Positions 1-7,595 of a stretch of DNA of 64,000 nucleotides are shown one piece after another. The notes under the pieces are model-generated. The model did no database searches. It worked only from the letters and a program-made list of their open reading frames with translations, and had not been told where the DNA came from. Every line of letters begins with the position of its first letter. Within the stretch, counting starts at the first letter, position 1. This DNA comes from Planktomarina sp. (GTDB lineage: Bacteria > Pseudomonadota > Alphaproteobacteria > Rhodobacterales > Rhodobacteraceae), in the NCBI GenBank assembly GCA_020630595.1, contig JAHDBC010000009.1, forward strand, positions 1 to 64,000, read 5' to 3'. The position numbers were made by a program, and so were the translations under genes.

Positions 1-20
1 AGGGTGGGTGAAACCCACCG
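1..20. repeat. Dispersed palindromic repeat, copy 1 (cut by window edge)
   Basis: The sequence AGGGTGGGTGAAACCCACCG recurs exactly at 2060-2079 and 44133-44152. It contains the inverted repeat GGTGGGT-GAA-ACCCACC (7-bp arms, 3-nt loop). This copy ends 5 nt beyond the stop codon of the bicarbonate transporter gene, so it could form a hairpin at the end of that transcript. No T-tract follows, so a simple Rho-independent terminator is not supported. Confidence 0.75.
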
Positions 21-25
21 CACGC

Positions 26-1075
26 CTACCCCACAAACCGGTCGGCCAGCGCCATGAACAGCGGGATCGACAGGATCGCAACTGGCGTGCCCAGCCCGGT
101 CGATGCCCCCACATAGGCCGACGGATTTGCCTTTGGCAGGGCGGCCCGCAATGTCGGTGGGCCAGAAATGTCAGAACTGGATGCGGCCATCACCGCCAGC
201 AACACAACACCGCCTTGGGAAAAGCCGACCCAATGGTGGGCGATAATGCCGATGCCCAACCCCACCAGACCATGCAGGATCGGGGCTGTCAGACCGTAGA
301 TGATATAGACATGCGCGACCTTGCGCAGTTCGGCCAGCCGCGACCATGCTTCCATCCCCATGATCAGCATCAACAGCGACAACAGGCCCCGGAACAAAGG
401 TTCATAAAAGCTTTGGTAAACGGATTCCGGCCGGGCCAGCAGACCGATGAACACTCCGATCACCAGCGCGGAAATGGCGGGGCTGCGAAAGGTATCGACC
501 AGAATATCCCGGAACATGCCCCGTTCAAACCCGCCTATGGTCGCCGTGCCACTGCCCATGGTGGCTGTGCCATCACTGGAAACAGGGGCGGTTTTAACAA
601 CGCTAAGCTTGGCCAGAATGATGGCCGTGACCAAGGCGGCGATGTCCATAAACGGATATAGCGCACCGATGAACCCTTCGTAGGCAATGCCTTCGCTGTC
701 CAGGACCGCCATCCCCGCCGCCAGCGTTGAGGCGGACACCGCCCCAAACAACCCTGCGGTCGCATAGCCATCCATCTTTGACACGCCCCCTGCCCGTGTC
801 AGCGCCCAGCCCCCGGCGACCACCACAACAATCCCAATCACCGCCGCCCCCAGCGCCGGCACGATAAGGGAGGCAAAATCAGCTTCGCGCACAGACACCC
901 CCGCGCCCAAGCCGATCTTCAACAACAACACGACCACAATGAATTTGTAGACCGGTTGCGGGATTTCAAACTTGCTGCCCAGTGCAGCCAGAACCACCCC
1001 GGCGATCAAAAACGCCAGAGTTGGTTTTTGCAGCTGATCCAACATCGTGCTGCCAATCGAAAAAAGTATTTCCAT
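26..1075 (-). CDS. SbtA-family sodium-dependent bicarbonate transporter
   Basis: Predicted inner-membrane permease of 349 residues, the usual length for the SbtA (DUF897) family, which couples Na+ to bicarbonate uptake. The protein is nearly all hydrophobic helices rich in Gly and Ala, with the charged cytoplasmic loop between two helix bundles expected for the family (here around residues 165-190, rich in Gly, Thr and Ser). The frame is open further upstream, but the start at 1075 is chosen because the extra N-terminus is hydrophilic and runs into the divergent LysR promoter, and because a GGGAACGGG-like Shine-Dalgarno precedes it. It is divergently paired with a LysR regulator, a common arrangement for these transporters. 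Bicarbonate as substrate is by family only. Confidence 0.85.
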   Translation of the reverse strand: MEILFSIGSTMLDQLQKPTLAFLIAGVVLAALGSKFEIPQPVYKFIVVVLLLKIGLGAGVSVREADFASLIVPALGAAVIGIVVVVAGGWALTRAGGVSKMDGYATAGLFGAVSASTLAAGMAVLDSEGIAYEGFIGALYPFMDIAALVTAIILAKLSVVKTAPVSSDGTATMGSGTATIGGFERGMFRDILVDTFRSPAISALVIGVFIGLLARPESVYQSFYEPLFRGLLSLLMLIMGMEAWSRLAELRKVAHVYIIYGLTAPILHGLVGLGIGIIAHHWVGFSQGGVVLLAVMAASSSDISGPPTLRAALPKANPSAYVGASTGLGTPVAILSIPLFMALADRFVG

Positions 1076-1176
1076 GACCCGTTCCCTTTTTTGCGGCGGA
1101 CTAAGCGGGCAATTAGGTGGCAAATCGAAAGAAGAAAAATATATATAAATCGACTTACCGTTCGGAAAAACAGAAT
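1076..1176. promoter_or_regulatory. Divergent promoter region, transporter / LysR
   Basis: A 101-bp gap between two divergent starts. It contains an AT-rich stretch (about 1136-1153, including ATATATATAAAT) unlike the surrounding GC-rich DNA. LysR regulators usually bind such divergent gaps through T-N11-A motifs, so this is the likely operator and promoter region for both genes. No single operator can be fixed by eye. Confidence 0.5.
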
Positions 1177-2046
1177 ATGTCTGATTTGAACTATCATCAC
1201 CTGCGGTATTTCCGCGAAATCGCCCACGATGGGCAACTGACCCGGACCGCAGACCGGTTAAATGTGGCACAGTCTTCGCTGTCTGCGCAGATCAAAACGC
1301 TGGAAGCCCGGCTGGGCCATGATCTGTTTCACCGCAAAGGTCGCACCCTGCATCTGACCGAAGCCGGTCGGATCGCGTTGGAACATGCCGACCGCATCTT
1401 TGGCGCAGGCGATGAACTTTTGGCCACATTGGCCCAGACCGGGGCGGGTGTGCCACCGCTGAAAGTCGGGGCGCTGTCGACCCTGTCGCGCAATTTTCAG
1501 ATGCAGTTTCTGGAAAGCGTTTTGGCCGACCAATCCGTTCCGCTGACCCTGAAATCCGGGCAGATGGAGGATCTGCTGACCGATCTGGAAACCATGGCGT
1601 TGGATGTCGTGTTGACAACCGATCTGCCGCCCACGGGCACTGATTTTGCAGCCCAGCGCATTGCGCAGCAGGCGGTTGGCCTGCATGGGCAATCACAGTT
1701 CATGCGCCACGAAAGTTTGGAACATATGCTGGCCGCAGAACCACTGATCGTGCCATCGGGGGGCGTGATCCAGCATCATATGCAAGACCTGTTCACCCGC
1801 TTGGGCGTGACGCCCACGATTGCAGCGGTGGTCGATGATATGGCAATGGTGCGATTGTTGGCGCGATCCGGCATCGGGATCGCGGTGGCCCCTGCGGTGG
1901 TGCTGGCCGATGAAATCGCGTCGGGTTTGATCCAATCGGCACCCTTTGTACTGGACATTTTCGAACCATTCTATGCCGTGACCGTTGCACGCCAGTTTCC
2001 GCATCCTGCCCTGAAAACGATAAAGGCGCCCGAACCGGACGCCTGA
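1177..2046 (+). CDS. LysR family regulator, NhaR-like
   Basis: Transcriptional regulator of 289 residues. The N-terminal winged helix-turn-helix spans about residues 5-64 (motifs HHLRYF, ADRLNVAQSSLSAQIKTLE, LFHRKGR, LTEAG), followed by the periplasmic-binding-like effector domain. The HLRYF start and the RKGR element resemble the NhaR subgroup. The ATG at 1177 is preferred over an upstream in-frame ATG at 1117 because LysR proteins begin a few residues before the HTH. It lies divergent to the SbtA-type transporter and probably controls it, perhaps in response to Na+, pH or inorganic carbon (inference). Its 3' end faces nusG, with a palindromic repeat between. Confidence 0.9.
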   Translation: MSDLNYHHLRYFREIAHDGQLTRTADRLNVAQSSLSAQIKTLEARLGHDLFHRKGRTLHLTEAGRIALEHADRIFGAGDELLATLAQTGAGVPPLKVGALSTLSRNFQMQFLESVLADQSVPLTLKSGQMEDLLTDLETMALDVVLTTDLPPTGTDFAAQRIAQQAVGLHGQSQFMRHESLEHMLAAEPLIVPSGGVIQHHMQDLFTRLGVTPTIAAVVDDMAMVRLLARSGIGIAVAPAVVLADEIASGLIQSAPFVLDIFEPFYAVTVARQFPHPALKTIKAPEPDA

Positions 2047-2057
2047 ACCAAAGAACC

Positions 2058-2079
2058 GTAGGGTGGGTGAAACCCACCG
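2058..2079. repeat. Dispersed palindromic repeat, copy 2
   Basis: The 20-mer AGGGTGGGTGAAACCCACCG with two further bases (GT) in front, identical to copy 3 over 22 bp. It sits between the convergent stops of the LysR gene (2046) and nusG (2084). The 7-bp-arm hairpin is the same on both strands, so it could stop or insulate convergent transcripts. It may also mark a rearrangement point. Confidence 0.8.
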
Positions 2080-2083
2080 TCCG

Positions 2084-2617
2084 TCAGCCCTGTTTTGTGA
2101 CCTGTGTGTATTCCAGTTCGACCGGCGTGGCGCGGCCAAAGATGGACACGGTGACTTTCAGGCGCTGGTTGTCGACATCGACTTCTTCCACCGTGCCATC
2201 GAAATCTTCGAATGGGCCATCGTTGACCTTGACCTGTTCGCCCACTTCAAAGCTGATTTCCAGACGCGGCGCTTCTTGACCTTCTTCAACGCGGTTCAGA
2301 ATGCCATTCACTTCGGCGTCGCGCATTGGCATGGGGCGCCCTTGCGGGCCCAAGAACCCGGTGACGCGGTTGGTGGAATTGATCAGGTGATAGCCTTCGT
2401 CAGACATTTCCATGCGCACCAGAACGTAGCCCGGCATAAAGCGGCGTTCGACAGTGACTTTCTTGCCCCGGCGCACTTCGATGACTTCTTCGGTTGGGAC
2501 CAACACTTCTTCGATCTGATCTTCCATGCCATCTTCGATCACCTTGGTGCGGATGGCTTCTGCGACCTTTTTCTCAAAGTTCGACAGGACACTGACGGAA
2601 TACCAACGCTTTGCCAT
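2084..2617 (-). CDS. nusG: Transcription termination/antitermination protein NusG
   Basis: 177-residue NusG, a cytoplasmic factor that binds RNA polymerase and links it to Rho and the ribosome. The NGN domain (from RWYSVSVLSNFEKKVAEAI, with RFMPGYVLVRMEM and FLG) is followed by the C-terminal KOW domain (FEVGEQVKVNDGPFEDFDGTV). The start at 2617 fits the family; a longer open frame to 2653 adds an unrelated hydrophobic leader. secE lies 126 bp upstream on the same strand, the standard secE-nusG pair. The ribosomal genes rplK-rplA, which often follow nusG, are absent and a convergent LysR gene lies there instead. Confidence 0.97.
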   Translation of the reverse strand: MAKRWYSVSVLSNFEKKVAEAIRTKVIEDGMEDQIEEVLVPTEEVIEVRRGKKVTVERRFMPGYVLVRMEMSDEGYHLINSTNRVTGFLGPQGRPMPMRDAEVNGILNRVEEGQEAPRLEISFEVGEQVKVNDGPFEDFDGTVEEVDVDNQRLKVTVSIFGRATPVELEYTQVTKQG

Positions 2618-2743
2618 TTTTTGCACCTTTCGCAACCAAAGCAGGAAAACCACCTGCCGGATATAAAACGGGCGTGGGGCTGATTCGCCTCACGCCTGTG
2701 TGTTTGACCGTTAGCTACAAATCCCGGACGGGAATTTCAAGGC

Positions 2744-2941
2744 TTAGCCAAAGGCATCCAGAATGTTGCGCAAGCCAAACCGGATGGTCCAATCCACGCC
2801 CATGAAGAAAAATGCGAAAACAATCGCCAAAAGCAGAACCATCGCGGTTGTGATCAACACTTCACGGCGTGTCGGCCAAACCACCTTGGCGATTTCCGCG
2901 CGGGTTTGGTTGATGAACTGAATCGGGTTGGTTCTGGCCAT
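2744..2941 (-). CDS. secE: Preprotein translocase subunit SecE
   Basis: 65-residue short-form SecE, the small clamp subunit of the SecYEG translocon in the inner membrane. It shows the conserved amphipathic part (FINQTRAEIAKVVWPTRREV) followed by one membrane segment at about residues 29-47. An AAGGTGAG ribosome site precedes the ATG. A good sigma-70-type promoter lies just upstream. The gene is probably cotranscribed with nusG. Confidence 0.96.
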   Translation of the reverse strand: MARTNPIQFINQTRAEIAKVVWPTRREVLITTAMVLLLAIVFAFFFMGVDWTIRFGLRNILDAFG

Positions 2942-2968
2942 GGGTCGATCTCACCTTGTGGTGCAAGG

Positions 2969-2997
2969 CAGATACGCTGGCCCCGCGGGACTTTCAA
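2969..2997 (-). promoter_or_regulatory. Predicted secE-nusG promoter
   Basis: On the minus strand TTGAAA (2992-2997) and TATCTG (2969-2974) are separated by 17 bp, a sigma-70-like arrangement 27 bp ahead of the secE start. No other obvious promoter is seen in this 61-bp gap. Confidence 0.5.
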
Positions 2998-3002
2998 CCC
3001 TT

Positions 3003-3923
3003 TCAGCGCGTTGGTTTCAGAACAGTGATCCCCGGGATCGTTTCAAGCCGCGCCATATCATCCGCATAGCCTTGCGCCACGGTATCCTGCACGGTGTCTG
3101 ACCATGGTGAAAACCGCGGGGTGCTGTCGGAAATCGGAAAATCTTCGCGGGCCACGGTGCCCAACCGGCCGCGATGACCGTCGGCATACCACCGCGCGCA
3201 GGCATCGACGGCGGCCCCTGACAGCCCTTCGTGGGATTTGCGGTTCAGGTTCACGGGCCCAATGGGATGATCGGGCCCCAACAGATGTGCGACCACATCA
3301 TGAAACACGGCATGATAATCTTCGTACCGCCAGACCACGATGCTGGCAAAATGCCCCGATTGCGCAAGCCGTTCCAATATGCCGGACCATTCCATCGCCA
3401 CGGGATCGACATCGCCAATGAAATCTTCCCACGAACGGTAATTTCCCGCCATCAACGCCTGTGCGTAAGCTGATACCAGCAGATCGGCCGGGTTGCGCAG
3501 CCCGACGGCCAAATGCAACCGATGCGGCTTCAACCCTTTGGCAAGGGTGGTCAAACGATGCGGCGCGGTCGGATACAACCGTTTGTGCGCCAACTGACCG
3601 TCGGGTGCGATAATCATACCCAGTGCATTTTCTTCCGATACCAACAGCCCGCGCGCATCGCCCAACCGTTGGGACAGCACCGCATCGCGGTCTTGGCCCG
3701 GTGCAGCGCCCAGCGCCGCTTTCAGCGATTGACCCGCCCGGCGCAAATGGCGCGGCCCCACGAAGGAAGTGCCGCGGCTTTGGATTTTGTCTGCATATTG
3801 ATAAAACAGCTGCTGCAAATGGGTTGTGGCGGTCTTGTGTGCCCCCGCGTGCAAGACGATATCAATCGGCTCCAGCAAAGACTGTTCCCCCAACAACGCC
3901 ATTTCTGTTCTGCATGCCTGCAT
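3003..3923 (-). CDS. Sulfotransferase-like protein
   Basis: 306-residue protein. Residues 25-37 (HAGAHKTATTHLQ) match the 5'-phosphosulfate-binding loop of PAPS-dependent sulfotransferases (consensus H-x-G-x-x-K-T-G/A-T-T-x-L-Q). The GLRNPADLLVSAYAQAL segment matches the second PAPS site, where an Arg and a downstream Ser contact the 3'-phosphate. This suggests transfer of a sulfuryl group to a glycan or small molecule; the acceptor is unknown. No signal peptide or membrane segment is seen. The start has GGAG at a good distance. It stands alone between the secE promoter and a divergent gap. A P-loop kinase-like role cannot be excluded. Confidence 0.65.
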   Translation of the reverse strand: MQACRTEMALLGEQSLLEPIDIVLHAGAHKTATTHLQQLFYQYADKIQSRGTSFVGPRHLRRAGQSLKAALGAAPGQDRDAVLSQRLGDARGLLVSEENALGMIIAPDGQLAHKRLYPTAPHRLTTLAKGLKPHRLHLAVGLRNPADLLVSAYAQALMAGNYRSWEDFIGDVDPVAMEWSGILERLAQSGHFASIVVWRYEDYHAVFHDVVAHLLGPDHPIGPVNLNRKSHEGLSGAAVDACARWYADGHRGRLGTVAREDFPISDSTPRFSPWSDTVQDTVAQGYADDMARLETIPGITVLKPTR

Positions 3924-4216
3924 GGTGTCTCCAAGCTTTAAGCGATTGGTGCATCCGAAGATACCCGACCAAGGGATGATATTTGCGTTTTGCAGTCACG
4001 GTGACGAAGCGCCTGCTGGTCCCCGTGCCTGCGGCCAGTTTGCAACGTTCAATCTTAACATCGGCTTCACATCCGCACGGGGTGCCGCACGCCATGTAAG
4101 GCCCCGCCGATATTGCAATCACCCTAAGGACGAACATCGACCATTCATTTTCTGGTTGAAAACACCGCCCGCTCTGTCATTGCCAGTGGTGGAAGACACA
4201 AACGCCAAAGCATGGG
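3924..4216. other. Intergenic gap with no convincing gene
   Basis: A 293-bp gap between the divergent sulfotransferase-like and SGNH hydrolase genes. Short open frames occur on both strands but lack a ribosome site or recognisable protein features. It presumably holds the two divergent promoters. I see no strong hairpin or repeat. Confidence 0.4.
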
Positions 4217-5254
4217 ATGGTGGTTCAGGCCATGACGCATGACATGAAGCAGGACGCACAACCCCTTTTGGATGCGTTGAACGATTGCGGTGACGCGCAA
4301 ACCGCTGATGCTTTGGAACAGTCATTGGATTGTGGCGATTTGACTGCGGCGCGCGATCTGTTGGATCACCGCATCCGGCTGACGTATCACAACCCCGACG
4401 GGATCGCGCCACAGGTTGAAATTCAGCCACAAGACGCAGAAACACCGACGCGCGGCGGATTTCAAAACCTTGCGTTTCGACTGTTCGCATCCTTGGAAAA
4501 CGCTTTGCGGCGGCGGCAGTTTGCAACGATGCTGGACACCCACCCCGGCCGCCCGGCCGTGTTGGCCGAAGGCGACAGCTGGTTTTGTTTTCCCATTATC
4601 GCGCCCCTTGATGTTGCGCAGGCCATGGCCAACCATTTGCCGGTGTATCCCGTCGCCGCGCCCGGTCAGTCCTTTCCCGATTACCTGTCTGACAGCCAGC
4701 TGGCCGAAACCATTGCGGCGCTGAACAGCTATCCGATTTCCGATATTGCGCTGTCGGGGGGTGGGAACGAAATGATGGGGGATTATTTCAAAGACCATCT
4801 TTTGCCCTTTGACGGGCAGTCCAGCGCCCGTGATTTTCTGAATTGGGACACTGTGCATCCGACCATAGATGGGCTGGCCCGGCAGGTGGCGCGCTACGGC
4901 GAAACGCTGCAAAACAGCACGGACCGCCCGTTGCGCTTCTACAGCCACAGCTACGCGGTGCCATTTTTGTTCGGAACAGGCAGTTGGCTGTCCAAGGATC
5001 TGGAGGCCGCGCAAATCCCGACGCGGTATTGGACCGAAATCTGCGCGTTGATTGTGGCGACATATTCCGCACGATTGACCGCGCTGGAACTGGAATTGGA
5101 CAATTATCGGTTCATTGATCTGCGCCCCTTTGGCCGGCCCGATGCCCATGCGTGGCACGACGAAGTGCATTTGTCAGACGCAGCGGCAAAGGCGGCGGGT
5201 GCCCATTTTGCCCGCCGGATCATGGCCGCCCAACCAAACCTGCAGGTGTCGTGA
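4217..5254 (+). CDS. SGNH/GDSL-type hydrolase-like protein
   Basis: 345 residues. The C-terminal two thirds carries the SGNH blocks: AEGDSWF with the catalytic Ser at 121 (block I), GGGNE at 181-185 (block III-like, Asn/Glu in place of GxND) and DEVHLS with Asp315 and His318 (block V). Such enzymes are esterases, lipases or acyl hydrolases. The first ~85 residues form a hydrophilic alpha-helical region unlike known SGNH N-termini, with no signal peptide, so a cytoplasmic location is likely. The exact start is uncertain (ATGs at 4217, 4232 and 4244; none has a strong ribosome site). The stop overlaps the start of the next gene (TGATG), implying translational coupling and a shared role. Confidence 0.75.
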   Translation: MVVQAMTHDMKQDAQPLLDALNDCGDAQTADALEQSLDCGDLTAARDLLDHRIRLTYHNPDGIAPQVEIQPQDAETPTRGGFQNLAFRLFASLENALRRRQFATMLDTHPGRPAVLAEGDSWFCFPIIAPLDVAQAMANHLPVYPVAAPGQSFPDYLSDSQLAETIAALNSYPISDIALSGGGNEMMGDYFKDHLLPFDGQSSARDFLNWDTVHPTIDGLARQVARYGETLQNSTDRPLRFYSHSYAVPFLFGTGSWLSKDLEAAQIPTRYWTEICALIVATYSARLTALELELDNYRFIDLRPFGRPDAHAWHDEVHLSDAAAKAAGAHFARRIMAAQPNLQVS

Positions 5255-6822
5255 TGGCGCCCCCGTTGCCCTTGTCTGCCCCGACATTCGAACAGGTGGC
5301 GTTTCGATTGTATCAGGCGGTGATTGACCCTGCCCATCTGGCAGACCTGATACTTGTGCTGGGCAGTTGGCTGTCCGAAAACGATGAACCCTTTGCCCGG
5401 CTTGAAATCGAAAAATATTCCGAAGTGGCCCTGCGCAGCCTTGAAGATCAGGCACCGCTGATCCGACCACAAGAGGGGCAGCCAGCCGATTTCAAGTTTG
5501 ACGCCGACCTGTCCATCGCCGACCAGATTGGGCTGATCGAACAGAACCGGGCGATTGATCTGCATCCTGATGATCGGTCCCGGATCATCGCATCCTATCA
5601 CGCAACCCCCGGGCCGATGATTTTTCGGTATTTTGTGTCGGACCGTGAATCGGCCAATCTGGGAACCGCCCGCCCCAGCGACACCCAGCCAGACCAGACG
5701 GAATGGTTTTTGGAAACAAACATTCTAACGGGTGCGATGCGCCATTTGTTGGAACGCGACTTTGGGATCACGCCTGCCGAAATGCGGGTTTTGGCCCACG
5801 CACTGGATGGATTTCGCGCAACTGAAATTGCAGCGGCACTGGGCAAATCACCCGAAACCATTCGCAGCCAATTAAAGGCGCTGGCTGCGAAAGTGTCCGC
5901 TGATGGGCAACCCAAACTGATCGCAAATATTCACGGTCTGGCGACCCATATTCCGCAAGACGAACCACACAAGATGCGCACCAGACAGCCCGAACAGGAC
6001 ACCCCCCTGCACGATGGATCGGTTGCCCTTTTTGTGCATTGCGCCTTGCACGGCCCGCATCTGCCGGCCCGGTTTCTGACCACCGCGCGCAAGGCACAGA
6101 TTTCCATTCTGGCCCCATCACGGCCCGGTTATGGAACGACCCCGCTTGATCCGGCGATCAAGGCGCAGGGGTTTGACGGTCTGGCACATTTTTATGCGGC
6201 CTACCTGAAATCAAAGAACGTCTCCCAGGTGTCTGTACTGACCCACGGCACGGGGCTTGCGTCTGCGTATCGTCTTGCGGTGCTGTACCCCGAAATCGTG
6301 GTGCGGCTGGTGGGGCTGGATTGCGTGCCACCTGCAACCGGGTTTCAGACAATCTTTGGCTTCAAGGGGCATTTTCGGTCCGTGGGGCTGGCCATGCACA
6401 GCGCCCCAAAGACATTCGATCTGTTGGGCAAATTGACCCTGAAACGCCTGCAGGGGTTCAAAACAGGGACAAAACCGTACCGCCGCCACATTCTGTATCC
6501 CGATGTGCCCTTGGCCACGTTGGAATCACCCGATGGGCTGAAGGCCATGCAAGCCAATGCCGAAGATTTGGTGGCACAGGATCTGGCTGGATGCCTGCAC
6601 GAATCAAAACTGTACGGCACGCCGTGGGATCAGCTGGAGGCTGGCACAAACGTCACGCCGAACTGCCATCTGTTGTCGACAGAAGAAAACCCGTTGATCA
6701 GCGACAAACTGTCAGCCCAACTGGCCGGTCAGATCAACGCACGCCACGAACATTTCGGGGCGACCTTTCCGTTCCTGTTGGCCCAGACTGACAGGATTTT
6801 GAACCTTTTGCGCGTCAGTTAG
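5254..6822 (+). CDS. LuxR-type HTH protein fused to a degenerate alpha/beta hydrolase
   Basis: 522 residues. An unassigned N-terminal region (about 1-165) is followed by a LuxR/GerE-type helix-turn-helix at about 172-214 (ITPAEMRVLAHALDGF, then ATEIAAALGKSPETIRSQLKAL). An alpha/beta-hydrolase fold covers about 255-520, with a strand before SRPGYG and an elbow at T330-H-G-T-G334. In active enzymes this elbow is G-x-S-x-G; here the nucleophile position is Gly332, so catalysis by Ser is not possible, although a late HEHF segment could hold the usual His. The start overlaps the SGNH gene stop (TGATG). The likely role is DNA-binding regulation by a ligand held in the dead hydrolase pocket (inference). 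The longer frame from 5152 lies over the SGNH gene and is rejected. Confidence 0.75.
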   Translation: MAPPLPLSAPTFEQVAFRLYQAVIDPAHLADLILVLGSWLSENDEPFARLEIEKYSEVALRSLEDQAPLIRPQEGQPADFKFDADLSIADQIGLIEQNRAIDLHPDDRSRIIASYHATPGPMIFRYFVSDRESANLGTARPSDTQPDQTEWFLETNILTGAMRHLLERDFGITPAEMRVLAHALDGFRATEIAAALGKSPETIRSQLKALAAKVSADGQPKLIANIHGLATHIPQDEPHKMRTRQPEQDTPLHDGSVALFVHCALHGPHLPARFLTTARKAQISILAPSRPGYGTTPLDPAIKAQGFDGLAHFYAAYLKSKNVSQVSVLTHGTGLASAYRLAVLYPEIVVRLVGLDCVPPATGFQTIFGFKGHFRSVGLAMHSAPKTFDLLGKLTLKRLQGFKTGTKPYRRHILYPDVPLATLESPDGLKAMQANAEDLVAQDLAGCLHESKLYGTPWDQLEAGTNVTPNCHLLSTEENPLISDKLSAQLAGQINARHEHFGATFPFLLAQTDRILNLLRVS

Positions 6823-7003
6823 CGCGGCGGCAATGCGGCAACCGCCCCCGTACCGGGCGCGTGTACAGCCCGATCAAATGCCCCGCCGGGGGCCAAGCAT
6901 CGCCGGAAATTCACCGACCATGGTCCTTTTCCCCCATTTGGGTGAAAGCGAATGATCCCGAACAGGTTAACCCTTGGTCAACCATTCAACCCGGGGGTGA
7001 TTC

Positions 7004-7465
7004 ATGACGACACAAATGTTCGACAACGCACTGAAAACAGCCGCAGACATAGATGAAAAAGGGTTCGATGGGGACGCATGGCTGTTTGCGCAGCTGGGTG
7101 CATCGCTGAATGCCGAATCTGATGGTCAAAGCGACCGCATGCTGGGCCGGGCACATCTGGCATCTGTTGAACATAAACTGCGCCGTACGCTGTGTTCTTT
7201 GGACCCGACCTGCACTGCGATCCGCGCGGAACTGCGAACGGCTGAAAAATCATTTGCGGGATCAATTTGCGTCTTGATGCAGGCCCATTTCGGTGTGGAT
7301 GAAAACGCCGCATCCCTTGTCGCGGCCATTTTGGTGCGCAAACTGGGCGATCCGGATACGGATCATGTGTGCAATATCTGGGCGCACAGATTGGAAACGA
7401 CCGAAGCGTTGAACTGCCCCCAGCCTATCTTGTCAGAACAGGCTGCCGCAGTGCATCTGGCCTGA
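7004..7465 (+). CDS. Hypothetical protein, 153 residues
   Basis: I do not recognise this protein. It is a soluble, mostly helical-looking sequence with five cysteines (in LCSLDPTC, GSICVLM, DHVCNIW and LNCPQP) and no signal peptide or membrane segment. A GGGGGTGA ribosome site lies just before the ATG, which supports a real gene. It stands alone between the HTH/hydrolase gene (181 bp upstream) and the metalloprotease gene, and is followed by a perfect 7-bp hairpin at 7504-7523. Confidence 0.6.
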   Translation: MTTQMFDNALKTAADIDEKGFDGDAWLFAQLGASLNAESDGQSDRMLGRAHLASVEHKLRRTLCSLDPTCTAIRAELRTAEKSFAGSICVLMQAHFGVDENAASLVAAILVRKLGDPDTDHVCNIWAHRLETTEALNCPQPILSEQAAAVHLA

Positions 7466-7503
7466 GTGTTCAAGCGGCGCATCTTGCGAAAAAAATGGCA
7501 TCA

Positions 7504-7523
7504 CCCCGCACTTTTTTGCGGGG
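7504..7523. terminator. Hairpin, possible terminator
   Basis: CCCCGCA and TGCGGGG form a perfect 7-bp stem with a CTTTTT loop, 39 bp after the stop of the 153-residue gene. No T-tract follows on the plus strand. On the minus strand a T-run (7491-7497 region) starts several bases after the stem. It may end transcription or protect the upstream mRNA. Confidence 0.4.
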
Positions 7524-7595
7524 CTGTCCGACGACCCTGTAAAATTTGAACCAAAGTTAAGACAAAGTTAGGCTTTGGCGGGTTTTGTACGACCC

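Noticed and set aside
2942-3002. Possible tRNA-Trp gene upstream of secE, as in some relatives
   Set aside because: The 61-bp gap is too short and holds a promoter; no acceptor stem or T-loop sequence is visible. I found no convincing tRNA elsewhere in the window.
3862-4137. 91-residue open frame on the minus strand across the gap near 4 kb
   Set aside because: It overlaps the start of the sulfotransferase-like gene, has no ribosome site and no protein features.
6986-7003. GGTTAACC/GGTCAACC inverted repeat upstream of the 153-residue gene as an operator
   Set aside because: The arms (about 6965-6983) are imperfect and short; nothing sets them apart from background.
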